Assembly: GCF_910587525.1 (NCBI RefSeq)
Contig: NZ_CAJULS010000141.1
Coordinates: 1 to 5,706, forward strand
Source of the DNA: an uncultured Oscillibacter sp.
GTDB lineage: Bacteria; Bacillota; Clostridia; Oscillospirales; Oscillospiraceae
Length of the DNA: 5,706 nucleotides
Direction: 5' to 3'
Below the pieces are notes generated by a model. That model was not told where the DNA came from. It did not search any database and worked only from the letters and a program-made list of their open reading frames with translations. Below, piece after piece: positions 1 to 3,664 of this stretch (positions are counted from its first letter, which is position 1; each line of letters opens with the position of its first letter). Made by a program: the position numbers and the translations under genes.

Positions 1-52
1 TCTCGTCAAAAATCTGGGACATGCCCACTTTTTTGCCGATGATCGCTTTCAT
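1..52 (-). CDS. rplC: 50S ribosomal protein L3, N-terminal fragment
   Basis: The window holds only the first 17 codons, reading MKAIIGKKVGMSQIFDE, before the gene leaves the left edge. This is the characteristic start of bacterial L3 (the KKVGMSQIF block). L3 is a primary 23S rRNA-binding protein of the large subunit that reaches towards the peptidyl-transferase centre. An ideal ribosome binding site, AAGGAGG at 60-66, sits 7 nt upstream of the ATG and fixes the start. The gene follows rpsJ in the same direction after a gap of about 150 nt, which is the usual S10-operon order (rpsJ then rplC). No promoter is evident in the gap, so it is presumably cotranscribed with rpsJ. The identification rests on a short stretch, but the match and the context agree. 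Confidence 0.93.
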   Translation of the reverse strand, partial: MKAIIGKKVGMSQIFDE

Positions 53-122
53 GTATGTTCCTCCTTGTAAAGGTTATTGGTCGGCTTAGATACGGGGGCC
101 GAAACCCAAACCGCATTGCTCT

Positions 123-158
123 GCCGACATGACCCGCCCGCCTCGCAAGTCGGCGGGC
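123..158 (-). other. Alternative hairpins in the rpsJ-rplC intercistronic gap
   Basis: The gap of about 150 nt contains a perfect 7-bp inverted repeat, GCCCGCC at 136-142 with GGCGGGC at 152-158 (9-nt loop). A second, incompatible helix is possible between GCCGAC at 123-128 and GTCGGC at 149-154. The segment 123-128 could instead pair with the GTCGGC copy at 80-85, near the rplC ribosome binding site. No U-tract follows in the transcript direction, so this is not an intrinsic terminator. It may be an RNA-processing or translational-coupling element; that role is inference only. Confidence 0.4.
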
Positions 159-202
159 ATGGACAGCAACAATTTAATTAAGGTGTGCGGATGAGACCGG
201 CC

Positions 203-514
203 TTACAGTTTGATCTCAATGTCCACACCGGCGGGCAGCTCCAGGGCCATCAGGGCCTCCACAGTTTTGGGGGTGGAGCGGGTGATGTCGATGAGGCGCT
301 TGTGGGTGCGGCGCTCAAACTGCTCCCGGCTGTCCTTGTGCTTGTGGACGGAGCGAAGAATGGTAATGATCTCCTTCTTGGTGGGCAGCGGAATGGGGCC
401 GGAGACCTCGGCGCCGGTGCGCTTGGCGGTCTCGACGATCTTCTCGGCGCTCTGGTCGATCACCTGGTGGTCATAGGCCTTCAGCCGGATGCGGATCATT
501 TCTTTCTGTGCCAT
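203..514 (-). CDS. rpsJ: 30S ribosomal protein S10 (NusE)
   Basis: This 103-aa protein has the normal S10 length. It shows the family signature throughout: an N-terminal strand IRIRLKAYDHQVIDQSAEKI (residues 8-27), the PLPTKKEIITILRSVHKHK segment (about 42-60), the REQFE-RRTHKRLIDI block with the extended rRNA-binding loop (about 63-77), and the C-terminal KTVEALMALELPAGVDIEIKL (83-103). S10 is a component of the 30S head. In the family it also acts as NusE, the partner of NusB in transcription antitermination and the contact for NusG linking RNA polymerase to the ribosome. A TCCTCCT-complement ribosome binding site (AGGAGGA at 524-530) lies 9 nt upstream of the ATG and supports this start. 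It is the first gene of the S10 operon here, preceded by a long leader with an intrinsic terminator and followed by rplC. Confidence 0.98.
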   Translation of the reverse strand: MAQKEMIRIRLKAYDHQVIDQSAEKIVETAKRTGAEVSGPIPLPTKKEIITILRSVHKHKDSREQFERRTHKRLIDITRSTPKTVEALMALELPAGVDIEIKL

Positions 515-804
515 GGTTTTGATTCCTCCTGATTTCGTACGTCGTTTTTTCTTGAGTCTCGACGACCTACGGCGAGAAAATTTTCTATACGCTTAACCGT
601 GCGTATCATTCCAGCTCATGAAAAATACCGGCGCAGGGCAATTCCGGCCGGTACACTGATCATGGCGCGGCGATCTACGCAGCGTACAGATCCCTCTCAG
701 CCGCCCGATTATCGGACATACTCCCCGAAAGTTACCTCCTGGCGGAGCAATCTCCCGGTTCATCGCAATTCTGCGCGGCAAGATACGGCCTTCCCGCGCG
801 GACC
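515..804 (-). promoter_or_regulatory. Long structured 5' leader of the S10 operon, candidate attenuator region
   Basis: From the predicted start of transcription (about 803-804) to the rpsJ ATG there are about 290 nt without a convincing gene. In transcript order the leader holds: a 5' hairpin (790-799 with 773-782, one C:C mismatch); a short GGAG/CTCC hairpin (752-755 with 744-747); a 5-bp helix 741-745 with 701-705; an 8-bp hairpin with a 2-nt bulge at 672-692; the intrinsic terminator 621-653; and a 6-bp ATACGC/GCGTAT hairpin (601-606 with 587-592). The 10-nt segment 767-776 can also pair with 631-643 (CTGCGC with GCGCAG, then AATT with AATT, skipping 637-639). That would break both the 5' hairpin and the terminator. 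Such a layout is typical of r-protein operon attenuation, but I do not recognise it as a named leader family. The effector, if any, is unknown. Confidence 0.6.
621..653 (-). terminator. Intrinsic terminator inside the S10 leader (attenuator)
   Basis: In the minus-strand transcript, UACCGGC (653-647) pairs perfectly with GCCGGUA (632-626) across a 14-nt loop, and five uridines (625-621) follow at once. An extra G:U pair at 654/625 is possible. It lies between the S10 promoter and rpsJ, about 107 nt before the start codon, so it can only act as an attenuator rather than as the end of an upstream gene. Confidence 0.65.
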
Positions 805-809
805 TACCT

Positions 810-838
810 ATAATAAAAGAAAATCCTCCCATTGTCAA
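810..838 (-). promoter_or_regulatory. Sigma-70/SigA-type promoter of the S10 operon
   Basis: On the minus strand a perfect -35 box TTGACA (833-838) is separated by exactly 17 bp (816-832) from TATTAT (810-815), a 5/6 match to the -10 consensus. Transcription would start near G803/G804, giving the long rpsJ leader. Upstream DNA on the minus strand (839-881) is rich in A and T tracts, which may act as an UP element. The promoter is embedded in the terminator of the preceding gene (see 811-849). Confidence 0.85.
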
Positions 839-849
839 GAGGATTTTCT
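811..849 (-). terminator. Intrinsic terminator of the 115-aa gene, overlapping the S10 promoter
   Basis: A perfect 11-bp inverted repeat, AGAAAATCCTC at 818-828 with GAGGATTTTCT at 839-849, encloses a 10-nt loop. In the minus-strand direction it is followed by TTTATTAT. It stands 53 nt after the stop codon of the 115-aa gene. The loop begins with TTGACA, the -35 box of the S10 promoter, and the T-rich tail contains its -10 box. On the plus strand the repeat is followed by CTGTTTTT, so weak bidirectional action is possible, although no plus-strand gene leads into it. Confidence 0.75.
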
Positions 850-901
850 CTGTTTTTCATGAAAATTGAAAAAATTTTTTGGCAGTTCGGGAAAGATACA
901 T

Positions 902-1249
902 TCAGCCGAAATCGTGGCGGCTTCCCGCCCCGGGGCCCAACTCCTCATAGAGGGAAACGATTTGGTCAATACAGCCAAAGCACATCTCGTCGGTAAACGT
1001 ATCGTCGTCCAGAATCTCTCTGATCTTGCGCAGGGCCTCACAGCACTCCGTCTCCACCATATGCTCGATGATCTCATCTGAACCGGTTCCGCCAATCACG
1101 ATGCCCACCCCGGCGTCGATCAATACCTTTGCTAAGATACTCGCACAAAACTCTCTATCTTTCATAATATCCTCCCAAGCGGTATACATTCCCTCTTCTT
1201 CTAAAGTGCCATCCAGCATCCATTGCTCTCCAAAATCTTTTGTATTCAT
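902..1249 (-). CDS. Acidic 115-aa hypothetical protein, divergent from an XRE regulator
   Basis: I do not recognise a characterised family. The 115-aa product is strongly acidic (about 27 D/E against 8 K/R). It has no signal peptide and no clear membrane segment, although residues 37-54 (SILAKVLIDAGVGIVIGG) are hydrophobic and glycine-rich. It contains five cysteines: C35, the pair C69-C70, and a CFGC motif (C90, C93). The C-terminal part (about 71-115, with EALRKIREILDDD and ending GSRHDFG) resembles, from memory, the tail of small uncharacterised clostridial proteins; this is unverified. The ATG at 1249 is chosen because AAGGAGC (1257-1263) lies 7 nt before it. An in-frame ATG at 1300 would fall inside the promoter. 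It has its own promoter and terminator and faces the XRE gene, which suggests, but does not show, that the regulator controls it. Confidence 0.75.
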   Translation of the reverse strand: MNTKDFGEQWMLDGTLEEEGMYTAWEDIMKDREFCASILAKVLIDAGVGIVIGGTGSDEIIEHMVETECCEALRKIREILDDDTFTDEMCFGCIDQIVSLYEELGPGAGSRHDFG

Positions 1250-1256
1250 TGCGGCA

Positions 1257-1263
1257 GCTCCTT
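1257..1263 (-). promoter_or_regulatory. Ribosome binding site that sets the start of the 115-aa gene
   Basis: AAGGAGC on the minus strand, 7 nt before the ATG at 1247-1249. It decides against the in-frame ATG at 1298-1300, which has no such site and lies between the -35 and -10 boxes. Confidence 0.85.
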
Positions 1264-1281
1264 TATTGTCTAACACGACGT

Positions 1282-1311
1282 ATTTTATCAGACTTTCCAT
1301 GATAAAGTCAA
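1282..1311 (-). promoter_or_regulatory. Promoter of the 115-aa gene
   Basis: On the minus strand TTGACT (1306-1311, 5/6 match) is followed after 18 bp by TAAAAT (1282-1287, 5/6 match), which is preceded by TG one base upstream (an extended -10, TGATAAAAT). Transcription would start near 1275, about 26 nt before the ATG, leaving just enough room for the ribosome binding site. Confidence 0.75.
1284..1309. promoter_or_regulatory. Two overlapping dyads within the divergent promoter region
   Basis: A perfect inverted repeat TTTATCA-N9-TGATAAA spans 1284-1306. A second perfect one, GACTTT-N7-AAAGTC, spans 1291-1309. Both lie across the spacer and edges of the -35 and -10 boxes of the minus-strand promoter. 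This is where a repressor site would be expected. Binding by the neighbouring XRE protein is inference. Confidence 0.5.
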
Positions 1312-1317
1312 GAAAAA

Positions 1318-1334
1318 TACGTTATTTTAACGTA
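1318..1334. promoter_or_regulatory. 7-3-7 palindrome before the XRE gene, candidate operator
   Basis: TACGTTA-TTT-TAACGTA is a perfect inverted repeat ending at the ribosome binding site of the XRE gene (AAAGGG at 1334-1339) and beginning 6 nt upstream of the -35 box of the opposite promoter. A related but imperfect sequence (ACGTATTTTA) lies at 1278-1287, over the minus -10 box. The position suits autoregulation of the XRE gene and control of its divergent neighbour. A plus-strand promoter is not clear; TTTCCA (1294-1299) with TACGTT (1318-1323) at 18 bp is a weak candidate that would place the palindrome over its -10 box. Confidence 0.55.
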
Positions 1335-1345
1335 AAGGGTATTCT

Positions 1346-1606
1346 ATGAACAAAGTGATCTTCTATGATAATAAAAATGTGATTTACAAAAAATTGCGTT
1401 ATTACCGCAAAAAACGCAAGCTTACTCAAAATCAGCTTGCCGCCAAACTACAAACCATGAATGTCAACATCGATCAACAAATGATCAGCAAAATTGAACG
1501 GAATCGCCGCATTGTTACTGACTATGAGCTCGCCTGTCTCTGTCGGGCGTTGCATATCTCACTTGCGGACATGCTTTCGGACTTTTATGAAAAATATCCC
1601 GAGTGA
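1346..1606 (+). CDS. XRE-family helix-turn-helix transcriptional regulator
   Basis: The 86-aa protein is a single XRE/Cro-C1-type DNA-binding domain with almost no extra sequence. Predicted helices are about 13-24 (YKKLRYYRKKRK), 26-36 (LTQNQLAAKLQ), the recognition helix about 44-54 (QQMISKIERNR), 59-70 and 72-78. Between helices 2 and 3 the usual short turn is lengthened (TMNVNID, about 37-43). With the following ISKIERNRRIVTDYEL this is the form seen in a common clostridial subfamily of small solo regulators. The start is supported by AAAGGG (1334-1339), 6 nt before the ATG. Its codons are visibly more A+T-rich than those of the surrounding genes, which hints at a different origin. It is divergent from the 115-aa gene, and the palindromes between them are candidate operators. 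Its ligand and targets are unknown, and no toxin-like partner is recognisable. Confidence 0.9.
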   Translation: MNKVIFYDNKNVIYKKLRYYRKKRKLTQNQLAAKLQTMNVNIDQQMISKIERNRRIVTDYELACLCRALHISLADMLSDFYEKYPE

Positions 1607-1643
1607 TCCCGCCTGGGTTTCCGCCTGGGCGGGATCTTGCTTT
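1605..1643 (+). terminator. Intrinsic terminator of the XRE gene
   Basis: GATCCCGCC (1605-1613) pairs perfectly with GGCGGGATC (1628-1636) across a 14-nt loop, followed by TTGCTTT. The stem starts within the TGA stop codon, so the terminator abuts the gene. The T-tract is interrupted, so termination may be incomplete. Confidence 0.7.
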
Positions 1644-1740
1644 CGCCCTGACGGGCGGGGTGGAGTTCAGCCATGCTGATGGCTGGTGCATTCCCAGCAC
1701 GGGCAAAGCCCGTGCGTCGTCCCCGCCCGCAGGCGGGTCT
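1644..1740. other. G+C-rich foldable island between converging terminators
   Basis: No gene is visible here. CGGGCGGGG (1652-1660) is perfectly complementary to CCCCGCCCG (1721-1729). Inside this 9-bp closing stem lie two perfect hairpins: CAGCCAT/ATGGCTG (1668-1674 with 1679-1685, loop GCTG) and GCACGGGC/GCCCGTGC (1697-1704 with 1708-1715, loop AAA). Together they form a three-way junction. A competing local hairpin CCCGCC/GGCGGG (1722-1727 with 1732-1737) uses the same 3' strand. It could be a small structured RNA, an extended 3' end of the XRE transcript, or a copy of a dispersed palindromic repeat. The strand cannot be decided from folding alone. Confidence 0.4.
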
Positions 1741-1774
1741 CCCGAAGGAAGACAAACTCCCCCTCGCTGAGAGT

Positions 1775-1803
1775 AAAAAAAGCGGAGAGGCTCTCGCCTC
1801 TCC
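1775..1803 (-). terminator. Intrinsic terminator of proS
   Basis: In the minus direction GGAGAGGC (1803-1796) pairs perfectly with GCCTCTCC (1791-1784) across a 4-nt loop. It is followed by GC and seven T residues (1781-1775). It stands 15 nt after the proS stop codon and is the clearest terminator in the window. Confidence 0.92.
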
Positions 1804-1818
1804 ACCCATATTCCCCGC

Positions 1819-3258
1819 TTAGTAAGCGACTCCCCAGTAAATATCAGTGGTACATTTTTTACCACAGACCGGGCAAACACCCTCAGTGCCGCTCTGTGCC
1901 AGCGGCATGCACCGTGAGGTAACGCCGGCTTGCTCTTTCATGGCCATCTCGCAGGCCAAATCCCCACACCACTTGGACCGGAGGAATCCCCCCTTGCCCT
2001 CGGCAATGGCCTTGGCCTCCTCCGGAGAGCTGATGTCAAAGGTGTTGTCCCGAAGATTTTTCGCCGCCTGGGCGTACATATTGTCATGGACGGCACCCAG
2101 CAGCTTTTTCACCGTCTCCTCCAGTGCCCCCAGGGGGACGAATACCTTCTCCCCGGTGTCCCGGCGGGCAATAACGCACTGCTCCTTCTCCATGTCCTTG
2201 GGGCCGATCTCCACCCGCAGAGGCACGCCCTTCATCTCGTACTCGGCAAACTTCCAGCCGGGGCTGTTGTCGCTGTCGTCCATCTTCGCCCGCAGGCCCG
2301 CCGCCGTCAGACGGTCTCGCAGAGCCGCCGCCGCGTCCAGCACGCCGGGCTTATGCTGGGCCACAGGGATCACCACCGCCTGAACGGGGGCCACATGGGG
2401 GGGAAGAACCAAGCCGTTGTCGTCTCCGTGGGTCATGATAATGCCGCCGATCATCCGGGTGGATACGCCCCAGCTGGTCTGATGGGGATGATGGAGCTGG
2501 TTGTCCTTTCCGGTGAAAGTAATGTCAAAGGCCTTGGCGAAGCCATCGCCGAAATAGTGGCTGGTGCCGCCCTGGAGGGCCTTGCGGTCATGCATCATGC
2601 ATTCCACGGTGTAGGTCTCCTCGGCGCCCTTGAACTTCTCCTTGTCCGTCTTGCGGCCCCGAATCACCGGCATGGCCAGGTAGTTCTCCATGAAATCGGC
2701 GTAGATATTCAGCATCCGCATGGTCTCTTCCCGGGCCTCTTCCGCCGTGGCGTGCATGGTGTGGCCCTCCTGCCACAAAAACTCCCGGTGACGCAGAAAC
2801 GGGCGGCTGGTCTTCTCCCAGCGCAGTACGCTGCACCACTGATTATACAGCTTGGGCAGGTCCCGCCAGGAGTGAATGATGCTGGCGTAGTGCTCGCAGA
2901 ACAGCGTCTCAGAGGTAGGGCGAATAGCCAGGCGGTCCTCCAGCTTTTCACTTCCGCCCACGGTAACCCAGGCGCACTCCGGGGCAAAGCCCTCCACATG
3001 GTCCTTCTCCTTCTGGAGCAGGGACTCAGGGAGCAGTACCGGGAGGTACACGTTCTCGTGGCCCGTGGCCTTAAAACGCCGGTCCAGCTCCGCCTGGATA
3101 TTCTCCCAGATGGCGTAGCCATAGGGGCGGTAGATAAACATGCCCTTGACAGAGGTATAGTCGATGAGCTCGGCCTTCCTGCAGACGTCGGTGTACCACT
3201 GGGCGAAGTCCACATCCCGGGCGGTGATGGCGTCCACTTGTCTCTTATCCTGTGCCAT
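1819..3258 (-). CDS. proS: Prolyl-tRNA synthetase, archaeal/eukaryote type
   Basis: This class II aminoacyl-tRNA synthetase charges tRNA-Pro with proline in the cytoplasm. The 479-aa length fits the archaeal/eukaryote-like form, which lacks the editing insertion of the longer bacterial type. Visible landmarks are RPTSETLF (113-120, the proline-binding TxE loop), motif 2 RWEKTSRPFLRHREF and following (146-167), GGTSHYFG (230-237), motif 3 GVSTRMIGG...THGDDNGLVLPP (264-287), an anticodon-binding domain (about 290-390), and a C-terminal domain with a CX4C...CX2C pattern (C431, C436, C462, C465) compatible with zinc binding. It ends in WGVAY, with the C-terminal tyrosine usual in this type. The start at 3258 is preferred: AAAGGA (3268-3273) stands 9 nt before it. 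The in-frame ATG at 3267 directly touches that site and would add only MDT. It is monocistronic, with its own promoter and terminator. Confidence 0.97.
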   Translation of the reverse strand: MAQDKRQVDAITARDVDFAQWYTDVCRKAELIDYTSVKGMFIYRPYGYAIWENIQAELDRRFKATGHENVYLPVLLPESLLQKEKDHVEGFAPECAWVTVGGSEKLEDRLAIRPTSETLFCEHYASIIHSWRDLPKLYNQWCSVLRWEKTSRPFLRHREFLWQEGHTMHATAEEAREETMRMLNIYADFMENYLAMPVIRGRKTDKEKFKGAEETYTVECMMHDRKALQGGTSHYFGDGFAKAFDITFTGKDNQLHHPHQTSWGVSTRMIGGIIMTHGDDNGLVLPPHVAPVQAVVIPVAQHKPGVLDAAAALRDRLTAAGLRAKMDDSDNSPGWKFAEYEMKGVPLRVEIGPKDMEKEQCVIARRDTGEKVFVPLGALEETVKKLLGAVHDNMYAQAAKNLRDNTFDISSPEEAKAIAEGKGGFLRSKWCGDLACEMAMKEQAGVTSRCMPLAQSGTEGVCPVCGKKCTTDIYWGVAY

Positions 3259-3267
3259 AGTATCCAT

Positions 3268-3273
3268 TCCTTT
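3268..3273 (-). promoter_or_regulatory. Ribosome binding site that sets the proS start
   Basis: AAAGGA on the minus strand ends immediately before the ATG at 3265-3267, leaving no spacing for that codon, and 9 nt before the ATG at 3256-3258. The second ATG (MAQDKRQ) is therefore the likely start. Confidence 0.75.
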
Positions 3274-3323
3274 GCTCTATTATATTATAATGTATCGCGC
3301 TGGGCGGTTCTCACTGAATTCCT

Positions 3324-3352
3324 ATTGTATCCATTCCGACCCGGATTGTCAA
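3324..3352 (-). promoter_or_regulatory. Sigma-70/SigA-type promoter of proS
   Basis: On the minus strand a perfect TTGACA (3347-3352) is followed after exactly 17 bp by TACAAT (3324-3329, 5/6 match). Transcription would start near 3317, giving a leader of about 58 nt. That is too short for a T-box. A further TATAAT (3284-3289) just upstream of the ribosome binding site has no convincing -35 box. Confidence 0.85.
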
Positions 3353-3528
3353 CTCTCCATGTATATCCCTTTTGTTTTTCATGCGTTCGCCCTGTCAAAG
3401 CTCCCTGCGGCAGACGGGCATATGAGGCTTCTGCTGAAAAGACGGCGCTGAAATGGGGAAAAGACCGCCAAAAATCCGCTCCGTTTTTCTCCCTCCCGTG
3501 GAAAATGGGGAATGTGCTAAAATTTTTG
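3353..3528. other. Non-coding stretch between the divergent proS and EF-G-like promoters
   Basis: About 175 nt lie between the two divergent promoters. I see no credible gene, ribosome binding site or strong hairpin here. The A/T-rich patch at about 3503-3528 may help the plus-strand promoter. A TTGACA on the minus strand at 3383-3388 lacks a suitable -10 box. Confidence 0.5.
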
Positions 3529-3557
3529 TTGTATTGCCGCCAGAAATGTTGTATAAT
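3529..3557 (+). promoter_or_regulatory. Promoter of the EF-G-like gene
   Basis: A perfect TATAAT (3552-3557) is preceded at 17 bp by TTGTAT (3529-3534), a weak -35 (3/6 match), with A/T-rich DNA upstream. The start would be near A3564, giving a leader of about 100 nt before the ATG. Confidence 0.65.
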
Positions 3558-3574
3558 TCACACATTAGGCTATC

Positions 3575-3640
3575 CCGGCCATTCGCCGGATGGAACTTGC
3601 TGCGGCTCCGCGCCGCCGCGCGGGGCCGGGAGAACAGCAA
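3575..3640 (+). promoter_or_regulatory. Structured leader of the EF-G-like gene
   Basis: Two hairpins lie between the promoter and the ribosome binding site. The first is CCGGC/GCCGG (3575-3579 with 3585-3589). The second is large: an outer TTGCTG/CAGCAA helix (3597-3602 with 3635-3640) and an inner 11-bp helix (3603-3613 with 3618-3628, one T:G pair) with loop CGCC, separated by a 6-nt bulge (3629-3634). No T-tract follows, so it is not a terminator. It ends 7 nt before the ribosome binding site AAGGAG (3648-3653) and might affect initiation or mRNA stability. Confidence 0.5.
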
Positions 3641-3664
3641 CAAACATAAGGAGTGGAAACGTCT

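Noticed and set aside
185..532. Plus-strand frames opposite rpsJ (115 and 88 codons)
   Set aside because: They are antisense to rpsJ, which is certain from its protein sequence. There is no ribosome binding site or promoter.
593..838. 81-codon minus-strand frame across the S10 leader
   Set aside because: It begins inside the terminator/promoter overlap, before the predicted transcription start, and reads through the attenuator hairpin. Neither its first ATG nor an internal one has a ribosome binding site, and the protein has no recognisable features.
1250..1300. N-terminal extension of the 115-aa protein to the ATG at 1300
   Set aside because: The extension would lie across the promoter of the gene (1282-1311), while a good ribosome binding site stands 7 nt before the ATG at 1249.
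902..1606. Toxin-antitoxin system formed by the XRE gene and the 115-aa gene
   Set aside because: The genes are divergent rather than overlapping in one operon, and the 115-aa protein shows no known toxin motif. Only regulator-target pairing is supported by the layout.
1605..1740. CRISPR array, suggested by serial hairpins
   Set aside because: The hairpins differ from each other in sequence. There are no direct repeats with regular spacers.
3259..3317. T-box or other riboswitch in the proS leader
   Set aside because: The predicted leader is only about 58 nt and has no T-box sequence, antiterminator or terminator hairpin.
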